In this document: positions 48,590 to 62,087 of the stretch, piece after piece
Layout of the letters: every line of letters begins with the position of its first letter
Numbering within the stretch: the stretch's first letter is position 1
Source: Syngnathus acus
Lineage: Eukaryota > Chordata > Actinopteri > Syngnathiformes > Syngnathidae
Assembly (NCBI RefSeq): GCF_901709675.1
Contig: NC_051102.1
Location: forward strand, 3,900,912 to 3,964,911
Direction of reading: 5' to 3'
DNA length: 64,000 nucleotides
The notes under the pieces: model-generated
What the model was told of the DNA's origin: nothing
Seen by the model: only the letters and a program-made list of their open reading frames with translations
The model's database searches: none
Program-made: the position numbers and the translations under genes

Positions 48590-51180
48590 ACATTTTGCTT
48601 AAAATATGCACTACATGTATTTTCCACCATTCACTCCTAAAACTTGTATTTCTATTATTTAGCTAATTGTCATAAACACAAATGCCCGAGGAAGTCACCT
48701 CCCACTCCCCACCTCGGATATGCCCAAGACTACGCATCATCAACGGAGGCTAAGCATAAAGGAATCAGTGTGTCGCCTGAACAGGAACTCAATAATTTTG
48801 TCTTCCTCTGATCAGGTTAAAGATCTGATCTTTGATTCATGAGTAATCACAAGTTCCCATGCAGTCCTGTCTCCACTGTTCACCTCAACCGTGCATGTAG
48901 GAAGTGGAGGGAAAGCCCCCTGAAATCCCGGCCGGACGTCTGTGTAGCCTGAGAACCCCAAAATTAAGAGCCTCACAAATTATTCAGCAACTATGTACCT
49001 GAGTTGGGGGAAAAAACTAAACGTAAATTTGTGTCAGATGTAAACTATAAAATGTCAGATCGATTAAACTATGTGAGTTGAGGGATCTATTTATTTTAGT
49101 TCTATTGCACAAGCAGACGTCTTAGAGGCCAAGACAAACCACCAAATCACCCCCAGTGGATCACCTTAATAATCAGGAACTAACTAATAGAGACAAATTC
49201 AAGTGGAGGAAGTAGACTGGAGTGCGACTATAGCAGGTCAGCTATAGCACACGGTAAATATCTTCTGTACTTTCCTTTGTGAAGGAAATGCACGCCACCG
49301 GGGACTATTAGCCAAGATCCCATTAGCGGTACAAAAAGTGGAAACTCAGCATTTCTCGCTTGTGTCATTGTGGAAATGGCACATGAAAAGCTTGTGAACC
49401 AAGAAGTTGAGGGCAGTTTGATAACATGACGGCAAACATTGAAGACCTTTCACATCTGTCATTCTGAATCTATTCATTTAAATATCAGATTACGCTCACT
49501 GGCCACTTGATTAGTGTCAACTTGTTACTGATGCAAATTTCTCATAAGGCTAAGAGATTTAAAAATGGTTATTCTGGCTCTTGTGTGTCGGCCTGGTGAT
49601 GGTTAAATTTGGCGGATGTTGTCTTATCACATTGTGACCATTGCACATCACCCTCATAAATGAGTTTCCAAAAGATGACAATGATAATCGCGTACAGAGC
49701 TTTTTGGAATGAGGAAGGGACTGAGGAGTCACTTCATAGCTATGCATCTGACAGATCATCGGAAGGATATCAGTATTTGCCACAAATAATGTTAAAAAGG
49801 TAAAAGAGGGACCAAACCAGATGAAGTTTATCTAGAAAGTCGTTAAATATTTTTACTCTGTGATCATTTCAAAAGAGACATTGAGAGAAAGAAAGAGTGA
49901 AATAAATGCGATACAATTTGGCCTCCTTTCAGTGGCTTTTAGGATTATGAATAAACACACAGACAGAAAAATGCACACGCATGGGTCAAGGCACGTATTA
50001 TTCATTCCCTTGAGAAAACAACGGCAAACTGACTCTGTAATGCAGAAAGGAAGCGTTGGGTCTCGCTGACGACAAACTTCAAAGTGCCCAGATTGGCCAC
50101 TAATTGGCTCTGGGAGATTTTGTATTTAGATGCCGTTACAGCACTGGCACCACAGCACAGTCTCAATGGCAAGCCCCAGATAGAACATACTTCCTTTTTT
50201 TTCCATTTCATTCCCATTCTTCCTCTCCATTATTACTCACTCACTGACTCACACACATTTCTTGAGTTTCTAACATTGCAGTGAATTTGACACCACTGAC
50301 AACCATTTTTACATTTTCAGAAATAAACAGATAGATTTGCATCATTTCGACACTGCATGTTGTATTTACTTGGGTTGTTTTTGTATGATATTAAAATTGG
50401 CTCAAAAATCTGTATTATCTTTGTGAAATATGCAAAATAAATGGATAAATTGGGAAAATATAAATGATACTCCCTAACAAATCATGAATGGGTCAAATAT
50501 TATTTACAGTTTTTGCCTTGGTCAAAATGCCGAGTATGAGTCTTGAAAATATAATTAAACCTGACAAATGCAATTGCCCAGGAAGTTAAAAGGAAAGTGT
50601 TCAAAGTGTTATTTGTTAACAGCGTTTGCTTCCGGTTACGACATAGTTGGTGATTTACATACCATAACTAGGCACGGCAGTCCAATTACTAAATAGCTCA
50701 AGATAAATATAATTAAAGCAAAGATGCTCTTTGTTTTCAGCTTCTATCACATACGAGCTTCATGGTTCCGAACAGAAAGACGGTTTTGCAGCCGTTTGGG
50801 AATTATTGACTTTGTTTTCTCTTGCACTGGACGATATTTTCTTTTTCTATTTTCTTTTCTCGCTTTAACGTCTTTCTTCTCACTATAGGAAGACATGCTT
50901 TAGAAGTATGTTTGGTTTTGCTTCATTTACATCAAATTTAAATAACGTTGCATGTCTTCCGGACATCGTTAACATAATCTGAATAAAAACTGAAGAAGTA
51001 AACTCGACCTCCAACCCTTAGCACCAACAGTCCATATCAGGAAAGTTAGGATACTTTGCACCTACCAAACACATTTGAGATGAACTCCAAGATAGTGGAA
51101 TTATGACGTGAAAATCACACTCCACCAAATACAAACTTGTATAGCATTTTTAAAACTATAAAGTACTCAAAGTGTCTCCT
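48590..51180. other. Intergenic, nothing recognised
   Basis: AT-rich unique-looking sequence. Short open frames near 49.6 and 50.0 kb overlap in antisense and lack domains. Confidence 0.45.
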
Positions 51181-51184
51181 CAAC

Positions 51185-51335
51185 ACTATTGATGATGCAG
51201 CATCAGGAGAAACTGGGGGTTCAGTTTCTTGCTCAAGGACTCTTCAACATAGTCGCTAGGACTGAAGACAAAAAATGCAACCTTGGGGGTTGAGAGATGA
51301 CCACTCAACCACCCGAACCAGGCCGCCTCCAAATG
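51185..51335. repeat. Interspersed repeat fragment, family unknown
   Basis: The sequence 'gggggttcagtttcttgctc' then 'aaggactctt' and 'accactcaaccacccgaacc' then 'aggccgcc' resembles a very common teleost repeat of the type GGGTTCAGTGTCTTGCTCAAGGACAC. I recognise the pattern but cannot name its family with certainty. Confidence 0.45.
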
Positions 51336-51794
51336 AGTTGAGTCAAGCTCAAGTGATGTTGGTAGTTATCTTAATAACGGGTGTCCAAACATCCAAGACC
51401 AAGTACTAGTCACTTCAGGGGCTCGCTAGTTTTTATGGATGGTCAAAGGTGAAACTTGTTATTCTGCATATGAATGTCATAACATTTTGTTGAATTTTGA
51501 AACTCCATCCTCATGCCATAAACAGAAAATGTGTACAACAAAATGAAAACGTTAAATTAGATCGGGCCAAACTCGTGTCTAGTCAGACGAGGTAACCCCA
51601 ACGTGCATGTTCTGACTGCCACTGTCTGGGTCACCGACGTAAGCCTTTGACTGGAACCTCTTCTTGAAGCTCAAAGTAATTTCCTGTAACGCTTTTATTT
51701 ATTTTTTCAGAGGATTCCAGGATGCAAAGCCTATTAATGGCACAGTGATGTAAATTTGCAGTTCAAGAACCTCATTTCTATAATTTACAAATTA

Positions 51795-51860
51795 CAATGT
51801 TCCCTCGCCACTTCGCAGTTGGGTTATTGCGGCTTCAGTCTATCACGGGGTTTACATTTG
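51795..51860 (+). mobile_element. Pogo/Tigger-like transposon end
   Basis: TA then CAATGTTCCCTCGCCACTTC and GGTTATTGCGGC, a degenerate relative of the ends at 20819 and 25885. The other end is not visible. Confidence 0.45.
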
Positions 51861-51869
51861 TGACCTTAA

Positions 51870-53656
51870 TTTCATCTTTCACTATTTCAGAGTTTTTCTT
51901 GCTATTTTTCTTCCTGCTAATCGATATCTCCGATTTCTTTTCTTATATGATATAGCAAATAAATCAAATGACATTAAGTATTAAAAACATCTATAGTCAT
52001 GTTTGATCATTAATCTTTACGCAAACGATCTGGTACCGGAAGCATCAATATTTAAGACAATATCCAAATATTCAGAGTTCAGTTGCTTAAAGATTATTAC
52101 GGGATGCAAACCAAAGCTGCAGTAAATTCTACATGATCGCTAACATTTTTGTTTTGTTGAACATAACAGCAATAAATAGATCTAATGTCTAATTAGAATT
52201 CCTTTCTTAAATGTAATAAATTAAGAAATCTAATTATATAATGGAATTATGAAGTAGAGAGACATTCCCACACCGACAGCATATAACACTAGAAGAGAAT
52301 ATCAAACAAAGAACCTGTGTTTGGTTTTATTTAGACTAAAATATGTTCAAATGAAAACAGGCAGATTTCTTGAGGCGTTTCACAACAGCATGAGGACATC
52401 CAGTCACAAATAGAATTAGCGCTTCTGTCAAGACTCCTGCGGCATATCTCTTTGAATTTTCATGTTGACATTCACAATTAAATCATGAACATGCTGGGTG
52501 CAAAAAAAAAAAAACATTCAGGCTGACATTTCCTGATTAAGATAATTTCCACCATTCATGTCAATCTAGCGTATAATACGGCATATCACACATCACTCCC
52601 CGATGTCAGTTGTAATCGACTGCTGAACACATCCATTCCACATGAAACACACCTAAGGAATTCAACCAACAAGACGCAATGCTTGCCAAAAATTCTATTC
52701 ATCTTCTGAAGCAGAAAATGACAAGAAACATCATCAACAACCCATCATCGCTGTCCTTAATACAACTTAAACATTCAAATTCTCTATTGGGCAATGCTTC
52801 TAAAACCTCTTTTATTCAGCCAAAGAAAAGGTATTGTTTGGAACAATGCATGCGCCTTCCTTACGTGGAGAGATGATCCCTGTGAAAGGTATGGCTACTA
52901 GTATCAAATACACAGTTAACACAGCACGTCAAGCTTTCGGTCATTGGATCCAGTCAGGCAATCACTAAATCACACCACAATAGCCATGGACTGGGCTCAT
53001 TCACGCAGGCCACATGAAAAGACACAGAGAAAGAGGGAAGTCTGACTTCCACAGCTCAAGCCAGACAAACAAAAGACTCAGGATCAGCTCAGCCTCAGGA
53101 CAAAATCATATGACACTGGCACACAGGAAATCACCCAAATTGTCCATTGTCTGGGACAACATCAAAATCCCTCATCCTCCATGCAGGCACAGATATGCAG
53201 GGTGGGAGAGAGCTGAGAGATGGATAGGTGAGGCCAAGAAAGTGGAAGATGTGAAAAAGAAGGGGAGGGTGTTCTTTTGAAGTACTAGGTGAAGTACAGT
53301 TGTTTTCACTTAAATTTGTAATGAGTTGAATTTTCATCACCGCTAATAAGATGGCCTGGGTTGTTAATATTAAATGCAAGAGCCAAACACTCATAAAATA
53401 AAGCACTGTGCTGTTTATTCTCAGACACTAATCCCATTAATGATGTCTGACAATATTTACAATGTGCAACATTCTTTTACCCATAAATCTCAAATGATAA
53501 TTTGTACAACAGTCCCAGAAAATCACAATGTCCTATCACTGGTGAGTTATTTTTGGAACAGCCTTATGGGGCTACTCATGTGGTGAGTACCATTGTGAGG
53601 ACCTTTGATTTAAACTTGTTCAACAAAACAATGTAATGTCATCAAACCTTAGTACA
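51870..53656. other. Intergenic, nothing recognised
   Basis: AT-rich sequence. A charged 88-codon frame at 53014-53280 (+) has no recognised motif and no splice context. Confidence 0.45.
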
Positions 53657-53659
53657 GTA

Positions 53660-53969
53660 CCGTATTTTCCGCACTATAAGGCGCACCGGATTATAAGGCG
53701 CACCTTCAATGAATGGCCCATTTTAAAATTTTGTCCATATATAAGGCGCACCGGATTATAAGGCGCACCTTCAATGAATGGGCCATTTTAAAACTTTGTC
53801 CATATATAAGATATATACATTTGGCCCACGGGCCGGACTTTAGGCACGCCTGCTGTAGTGGCTCAATATTGGTCCATAGTATATAAGGCGCACCTGATTA
53901 TAAGGCGCGCTGTCGGCTTTTGAGAAAATTGGAGGTTTTTAGGTGCGCCTTATAGTGCGGAAAATACGG
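53660..53969. mobile_element. Short TA-flanked DNA element (MITE), copy 5
   Basis: Ends CCGTATTTTCCGCACTATAA and TTATAGTGCGGAAAATACGG with TA on both sides. The interior repeats 'ccttcaatgaatggcccatt' twice and includes the hAT-like string 'cccacgggccggactttagg', as in copy 3. Confidence 0.9.
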
Positions 53970-54109
53970 TACATTAATGCTAACATATGACATGAAACTG
54001 TATAAAAATAGAAACTGATTTTTTTAATTAACATGGATGCTAAAGTAACTTACTGTACAACACACCACACATCGTGTTCAAAACGTTCATAAGGTGGATG
54101 TTTGAAGTA

Positions 54110-55218
54110 CCGTATTTTCCGCCATAAAAGGCGCACCTAAAAACCTAAAATTTTCTCAAAAGCCGACAGTGCGCCTTATAGGCCAGTGCGCCTTATATAT
54201 GGATCAACTGATGAATTTGTTGATCCATACTGGTTGTACACAGTGCTCTGCCAAAATGTTTCAGTACGTTTTAGTACGACTAGTAAATTACAAGGTCGCA
54301 TCGCTTCCCAGCATTACGGCAACTGTAGTCAGGGGGCGTCACCGAATAGCTGTTGTACCCGCGAGGCTATTTCATGTCAAAATAGGCTGCTCTGTTAATG
54401 TTTCGAGTAAATCTACGGATCGATATGGAAGGGAAACATAGGTAAGTAGTACCAATGCGTTAGATCGAACTTTAGTCAGTTCCGATCATTTTATAGGAGA
54501 TCGTTTGAGAAACGCGATTGTTTACACTTTGCTGAGGCTCATGGGAGATTGCGAGCTGAGGCTCGTGAGACTTTGCGGATGGCTAATGCTATTGCGATAG
54601 CTGCTATACGTACCAGGCTATTTCATGTCAAAATAGGCTGCTCTGTTAATGTTTCGAGTAAATCTACGGATCGATATGGAAGGGAAACATAGGTAAGTAG
54701 TACCAATGCGTTAGATCGAACTTTAGTCAGTTCCGATCATTTTATAGGAGATCGTTTGAGAAACGCGATTGTTTACACTTTGCTGAGGCTCATGGGAGAT
54801 TGCGAGCTGAGGCTCGTGAGACTTTGCGGATGGCTAATGCTATTGCGATAGCTGCTATACGTACCAGGCTATTTCATGTCAAAATAGGCTGCTCTGTTAA
54901 TGTTTCGAGTAAATCTACGGATCGATATGGAAGGGAAACATAGGTAAGTAGTACCAATGCGTTAGATCGAACTTTAGTCAGTTCTGATCATTTTATAGGA
55001 GATCGTTTGAGAAACGCGATTGTTTACAGAGGGCTCGTTGGTTATTGGCTAGTGGATGCATACCGCAACCCTAGTCAACCTCAGTTTGACGCAGTATAGC
55101 TTCTATTTTATGCGCCTTATAATCCGGTGCGCCTTATATATGGACAAAGTTTTAAAATGGGCCGTTCATTGAAGGTGCGCCTTATAACCCGGTACGCCTT
55201 TTAGGGCGGAAAATACGG
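54110..55218. mobile_element. Enlarged TA-flanked DNA element, copy 6 (inverted)
   Basis: Ends CCGTATTTTCCGCCATAAAA and CCTTTTAGGGCGGAAAATAC then GG, with TA flanks. Its left end corresponds to the right end of copy 5 and vice versa, so it lies in the opposite orientation 140 bp away. The centre is occupied by a 251-bp tandem repeat. No transposase frame is found. Confidence 0.85.
54365..55028. repeat. 251-bp tandem repeat, about 2.6 copies
   Basis: The landmark GGCTATTTCATGTCAAAATA starts at 54365, 54616 and 54867, an exact 251-bp period. The copies are almost identical over their shared length (one C/T difference seen near 54984). The third copy stops after 'acgcgattgttta'. The near-identity implies very recent amplification or gene conversion within the element. 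Confidence 0.95.
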
Positions 55219-55220
55219 TA

Positions 55221-58200
55221 GTATTAAAAATCGGTTATAGTCATAGGCACATACAATGCACAGATATGTACAACCAAACAATCAGGCAACTCTCTGTCTT
55301 GCCCTCATTTCTCATTTCACACTCCTCATGGGCAGTAAGACACACAGGGCTGGCTGTTTGTGTTGTGTGACTTGTGTAATGACCAAATGATGAAATGACC
55401 GCTAAAAGACCGCTGAAAGAAATGTGCCATAGGCTAATGTACGCTTAGTGGGTAAGCCATCAAAAAGTAAGACTGATATTGCAACAGGTAGTAAGCTGAG
55501 AATGCATATTTAACATGGAATGCCCTGCAGTGACACATTCCAAAAATATTGAGTCATGCCACAACACACACCATAAACATGACAGATAAATATTCTTTAG
55601 TTGACTATTAAAATTCAAAGAATGAGACTTCAAATCACCTCGGAAAAATACTCATACAAAACTATTGTTTTTTATTTTTTAGAAGCTTTGGTAAACTACT
55701 AGAGCATGTCTCAGTGGGCGTGTGCTTTTCAATGTACGCAAAGACTACAACAGCAGCACTTGTGTACATTACTTTAAGTCTTCACTAACAAAGCATTGTT
55801 TGAAATGTTTGTAAAAATCTTAACAAAAACAAGAATAGTTGACTCTTCCCATTTGACAAACTGACTTTAATTACAGGATTAGCACCTGCTAAATCTAAGA
55901 TTTACCGAAAGTAATCCAAAAGGTAGTGGGCCTTTACAAACAGTGTAAAAAGAGTTTGCACTGTATGTTTGGACAGAAGTATAAATTTAATCATAACATG
56001 ACTAGTTACGCTGCTTTTCGATTTTTTTTTCAGTACAGATGAACATGCGCATTGTGTTGCCTACAGTTTTGGGCAGGTCACTTCTAAAATGTAATACATT
56101 TGAGAGTACTCGTTACTTGCATTTGAAAGTAGTAAATATCACCATATACGGTATATAACCAATATAAGCTTAAATAAAATCATCAACATACTATAATAAT
56201 TTTCACACATGGGAAAGAGAAATTTATATTTCCAACAGTGTTCCTTTTATCCGCGTAACTGATGTTTTTATTTTTTAAGTATAATTCATGATAGATGTGT
56301 TAGGTAGGTGTATTAGACCTAGGTAGGTAGGTAGGTAGGTAGGTAGAAAATTGTAGAAAAATTTGCCTTAGTTTAGTAATTTGTGTTTCAGTAAAACCAG
56401 CAGGTTTGTTTTGCTCAGTTTAAGTGTATTTTTCCCTCAAGGGTGAAAACTATTAAATATGCATATTCTTTGATATTTTAATATGTTTCAACATTTGGGC
56501 CAACTTTCTTGAGCTCTTGTAAGTCATTACAGATGCAAACATAGTTTGCATGCACATTTCATTTTCAGTTAAGCAAAATGCTTTGATGAACTTACCACCC
56601 TTCTTGGGAAGACTGACATCATCATGGTCGTTCTTTTTACTAAGTGGGAAAGTAGGGTACATGCACCCACCAAACAGACTCACAAATGCTTACATCCCTT
56701 TATCTCATGTTATCATATTCCTATTTCAAGACACTGGAAACCTATATAAGACACCCACCCCTTTCGTCCCAACACGTGCATGCTGGCTTCCGAGGCCAGC
56801 GTTCTCCCCAGGGGGATCATCAAGATGAAAGACACTCTGATGATGGAGAAGGAACTTTATTTTCTACTCTTGCGACCCTTTTGTAATAATATTAAGTGGA
56901 AGAAGAAGAAAAAGAAGAAGAGTAACCAAATTACCATGTTGATGTAACTTATGAATGAGAAATAGCTCTAATGCAAGGCATTAATACTCAGGTACTCAAA
57001 GTTCTCCTTGCTTGTGTCATAAGGAGCTGGAGCTTATTGCAACTGACTTTGAGGAAGGGACTGGCAAGAATAGACTTTCGCAGGGTTAAAAATGTCATGA
57101 AAAGTGAAATCTTCACATGTAAGTGTGTTTGCAAGTCAATAGGAAAGCAACAAGCTATACGTATTCAAGCATCTAACTAAAACCATTTAGCTAGAGGAAA
57201 CGTGTCCAATAAATAAATATGGAGCCATCTTAGAGATGAAGAGGGGGGTCTGAAAAAGTTGTCTGATCCAATTTAGAGCAGCATAATTACAAAACAAGTA
57301 TTTGAGCAAGAACAGCTGACAGACGGCTCACAAGATAACAGCTTCAAGCGACTCGAATAGTGTTGAAGTCAGCTAGTATCAGGTTCATTTGCCAAGAGAC
57401 TTTGATCGAAACCATGACAGGTGACACTGCAGCCAACAAGCCAAAAAGTATCAAATATAGCACATACGTAACAATAACGGCAGAAAGGTTACAGTGAAAA
57501 CCAAATGTATTAGCACATCATGTCAATACACACTTATTTGCATTCATATTTAAAAGTTATTTTGTGCTTTGTGGTGGTATTTATTATTGAACATTGGTGA
57601 AGGAATTTAAGACAAAGAAAGCTTGAAAAACGGAATTGGCAACAAAATATTTACTTGGAAATAATGAATGATAATTGATTGAGCTCTGATAATAATGAGT
57701 AGAACAACAAAAGATTGAATTTGTTAAATTTAATTTGTCTCGCGTATGGACATTGGATGTTGTGTAACATTGCATTTAATTTTTTTGCTTGCAATTATGT
57801 GAAAGCAATACTTTTGGTAGGTGTTGACTGTATGAATCAAACTGAAGGCAATTTTTTTAAAAAGGTTTGCATTCAGGTGAGTTGTAAGTTTTTGTCTTTT
57901 GTTATAATTAAATGTGTCAAGAGTTAAAATCACAGGTAGGTCTGTGGGTGGCCAGGGAGGGTGCTAGAGAGTGACAAGAGGTGGCCATAACCAGCAGCCT
58001 GCAAACTCATCAGTGTCGCAAAGAGCTACTTTTCTTAACCATCTGAAATAGCTGTGAAACAGGAGGTCATCTGCATTTGCCTCTATTTCTTTCAGAAAAT
58101 CTCTCAGCAAATGGTGATGATGAGATAAAAATGCCTTTAGGTGGTTTAGGAGTTTTATTACCAAAATTTGTATTTATGTTTTTGCAAAGTTTTAATCTTT

Positions 58201-58730
58201 AAATATGGATTGAATATCGTTAAAATTATATATCGTCTTTTATTAAAGTATTCTGTTATGGTGACTTTGCCATTGAAATTGTGATTGCATGACAAGAGGG
58301 ACACTTTTCCTGCCTGACATTGCCCCCATGTGGAAAAATCGAGTCACTGCTGTTAGAATTATTGCCGGCTACTGTCTATTACAAGGGAATCACGATATTT
58401 GAGTTAGATTTATTAACTTGTAAACACAGTCCCTGCTATTAAAATTTAAAAAATGTCTGCATCCTTTTGCACACGTATTTAGTCACATAAAACATTATTG
58501 CAATTGTTTATTTAGAAGGCTACTCATTAAATGTGTTTTGCAAATAATGAATTTTAAAACAGGATTATTGTACAATAGTAGTATTTGATATGCAGACCGT
58601 TCAACAATATAAATAATGAACATTAAAACAATACAATTTTTAGTTTTGGATGATTTGTGTCATCCACTGATATTTTGGATCAAATAAAATTGTTTTATTG
58701 TACCTTCACTCCCTCAAGACAATTTACTGC
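55221..58730. other. Intergenic, minor simple repeats
   Basis: It contains (AGGT)n at 56318-56347 and a GAA-rich run near 56897-56922. No frame shows a domain or splice support. Confidence 0.45.
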
Positions 58731-58734
58731 AAAT

Positions 58735-58750
58735 CCGCTAGATGGCGATG
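58735..58750 (+). promoter_or_regulatory. CTCF-like site
   Basis: CCGCTAGATGGCGATG fits the CTCF consensus at nearly every position and lies about 600 bp beyond the presumed rnf220 3' end. It is in the same orientation as the site at 27263. Confidence 0.35.
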
Positions 58751-59345
58751 CTCCCTTGCGTTTAAGCATAATGTGAACGGTCAAAAGAATCCGCTTCCAC
58801 TCCATATTCCCTTCCCTAGAGGAATGTGTAAAGTCACACAGTGGTTATAATCACGTACTTTCTACATACCAAGACTTACCGTCTTCAAATTCCCAGGATC
58901 AAGAGTATTCTAGCCAGACTCAGGTTCAGCCGGCTCTCAACCTACACCCATTATAAAACAAGAGGCAAGAAACAAAAAGGCCCAAATAGGTCAAGTGAGA
59001 TTTACAATCATTTAATTAATGTGAAATGTAATATACAAATGGGAAAGACATCCCTTTTCCAAGAATATACAAGACAAAATTATTGACATAATTCATGTCG
59101 TGCAAATTTGTCATCTTTGGGGCAGGTTTGAATCAACGTAAAAGCCAAGAATGAGATTGTAAATGTTTCACTCTGCTGATTATCAAATGTTCCAAGTGGT
59201 TGATAGCTACGTGAAGAATACAAAATGATAATAATCAACAATAAGGATGAGCCTATTGAAATGTGCACAACCAGAAAAAAGTGTCTTTTTTTATTTGACG
59301 ACCCGGGGGCTTGTGAACAGGACCACTCGTGTTACTTAAGAATGT

Positions 59346-60759
59346 TTTATTTTATTTTTTCAGCAATTTTAACAACAATACAGACGCCACAGAATACATA
59401 GTTTTACAAACACAAAGCACACCACCACCTTGGCTGCTGCTGCCGGAGGATAAGGGGCAGGGTTAAGCTGCAGGTTGCTGCCAGTTCAGCAAGAGCCGCT
59501 CCTCTTTTTCTAGAGGCTTGCACTCATTGAACTAGAAAAGTTTGGTATCTTCAGGTTGTCTTTTTTTGACCGTTGCAGCGAAGCAGTATGAGAATGAAGG
59601 AAAATGACTTTTGGTGAGAATCATTCTGTTGAAACTTAAGGATCTGTATTTCCAAGTGAAGAGTTTTTGGAGTTGGAAAAAAGATAAATCCAAGAAAACC
59701 AAACGCAGCAGCTCAGTTCTATTGTCCTGCTTGTTTGGCGTGAAGTCGTGGAAAGTAGGAATTTCTCCCAACCATAAAAACAAACAAAAGATCATCACTT
59801 GACTTTTTTTTTAGTGCTACACTCAATTAGGTATTCTGCAGAAGTACACCTAAATCTTGACCATCTACTTTTGAGTAGTTTTATTTTTTTTTCTGTACAA
59901 TGAAGATGTTCAAACCGTATTGTTTTTGGAAAATACAGAAGGCTTCTTTAATTCCAGCCATTTTTTACCCAAAATATTCGGACCAAAAACGCAACTTAAA
60001 TATTGTACACACCTGCGTGTCTGCTCAGAAAACTGTATGCATTTGTGTTCCGTGCGTGTACCCCAAAATGTTTAAACTCTAACTTTGTAAACATACACAA
60101 CCGTAATTACATGTGCTTGAATTGCATCTTCAATGGGGGAGGGGGGAGTATGCATTCCTTAAGAAACAAACAAACAAAAAAGAGGTAGGGGATTATCTAG
60201 ACACGAGGCAGAGCACGAGTCCACCTCGCGATTATGACTGGGAGATTCTTCTTAGTTGGTCTGAAAGCTCAGTTGTCATGGACTGGCTTCTTCTAGAATT
60301 TTGTTTCTGCATACATAAGGGAAATCAAATTTTTTTCTGGTCAACCTATGAGTGGAGTCCACTGGGATGTTGAAAAAGGGCACATGATCAGTTTTGAGGG
60401 TCTGGTTGGTCCGAATTTTTTAACATGTCCATCTGCGGTTGAGCTAATAGTTTTCAGCAGGGCTAAAGTGGGTGAGTCACATGTGTGAGGATATCCGCCG
60501 AATAACTGTCCATCGGTAGATGACATCCAATATCGTGGAGGAACGTCCAGTCTCCCCATGTTACTGTGGGAAGGTGCGCGAGGGCGGCAAGAGACAGTGA
60601 GCGCTGCTCGTGTCCTTTGTTCAGTCTAGTCAGCTCAACTTCTTTTTTTTTTTTTGGGAAGGTTTGGCATCAACATCCTGGTCCACAGAATTGCCGGGGT
60701 GGGGTAAACAAAATGACAATGAAATCCACGGTGGTGGCCGATGCATGGAGGTGCTCTCT
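59346..60759 (-). other. rnf220: Probable rnf220 3' UTR
   Basis: It follows the rnf220 stop codon without interruption. Overlapping AATAAA signals on the minus strand at 59346-59356 would end a UTR of about 1.4 kb. No gene of its own is seen in it. The open frames at 59532-59802 and 60003-60373 are unsupported. The UTR boundary is inferred. Confidence 0.5.
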
Positions 60760-62087
60760 TTACAAGTAGACACGCCGCAGGTCCCCGGGTGAGGTGATGG
60801 TGTTGCACTGAGGGCACAACTTCTTGTTCCCCTATGGACAATTGGCAAAAAACACTTCGACTTCAACACCTTACCAGATAAATTGGCATTCGAGCTAACC
60901 AAATATGTGGCGACATGGACGTATAGAAAAGCAACGATTGCTTTTAGCAAGAAGGAGCATGCACAGTGTGCTTTCAGTGTGAAACTGCGCATCCGGCCCT
61001 TCTCTTGGCAGGAGGTTTTCTGCCTCTGATAATACGTTTCAAGTTGGCAAACATCATGATAGCAGTTTTTTTTTTCCAGCTTGGAATCATTCTCTGGTGG
61101 GAGGACGGCAGAGGAGTTTGTGCCAGTCATGCTGCGCTCCAGCCGCTTTACTTTGCTGTGCTTAAAGCAGCGAGGGGCTGGGCAGGCGTTAACTAGAGTC
61201 TGCAGAATTCACTTTGATCCACAGGGCCCTCGAATTTTTATAGCTGTCTCCGGGCTATGAGTTTAATGTTCCATTATTAGACCGGTGGCGGTAGCACGCA
61301 CGAGCAGACACTCAAAAAATTCACAGGTTTAAGGTAGATAGAAACATAAGGCCTCATTTAAGGTCTTATTTACACGCTCTAAATGTCCCTTTGGTAATCA
61401 AGCGACAGGAAATAAAGTCAGCTCACTGCAGCTTAAAAAAAAAAAATATATATATTTTTTTTTTGCACTCTTGCCAAATGCATTGTTCGACTACCTCAAG
61501 CAGTGGTCAGCAATGCATTTCGCAAATGGGCCAAGTGAAAAACTGGAAGACTTGCCAAGGGCCAAGCCAACATAGTAACCTCCACTTTCACCAATATGAC
61601 CTTGTTTCAATAAAAAGCTATGTGTAAATATGGTATGTAAAAAATTATAAGCGATCATTGAAATTACAACTTAACACCTTTTATGCACCAACTACAAATT
61701 CATATTATACGTTCCTAGTCTAGACTTTCAAGTACAGATGAGTGGACAATATAATGTCAACAGTGATGTATAAAGATTTGTGTCATTTCTCCCCCCCCCT
61801 TTGTTTCACTCTAGAAAGACCTGGGCATAGATACGAAGCCGGCAAATCGAGCATCCGATCAATACATACGATTTGGAAAAAAATTCTCAAGAAATATTTT
61901 TAACTGTGAAAGGTTACCCTCAGTTTTCTTGTTATAGCTGTATAAGAAGGATTCTTGACAAATGTCTATTGACTGACTGATGACAACCTGTGTGCGTCCA
62001 TGTGAGACATACCAGAGTCCTGAGCCAGCATTCTTCACAGTGGACATGCCAGCACTGTATGGAGGTGAGTGGCATCGTGTAGGAATC
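60760..62087 (-). CDS. rnf220: E3 ubiquitin ligase RNF220, last two exons (partial)
   Basis: Two terminal coding exons: 62087-62013 (25 codons, DSYTMPLTSIQCWHVHCEEC and WLRTL) and 60831-60760 (23 codons plus TAA, GNKKLCPQCNTITSPGDLRR and VYL). Splice signals are CTCTGCAG|GAT, CTG|GTATGT and CCATAG|GGG, in phase 0. Together they give the second half of a C-terminal RING finger: C-x-H-x2-C-x2-C, then C-x2-C. The first Cys pair must lie on an upstream exon beyond position 64000, since no such exon was found in 62.1-64.0 kb. RNF220 is known to act as an E3 ligase, partnering with ZC4H2 in neural patterning and affecting Sin3B, Gli and beta-catenin. The near-exact RING tail makes the assignment firm, but fish have rnf220a and rnf220b, and which one this is cannot be told. 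Confidence 0.88.

Noticed and set aside
60630-61130. 166-codon minus-strand frame across the rnf220 last exon
   Set aside because: Different register from the RING-encoding frame and runs through an intron and UTR.
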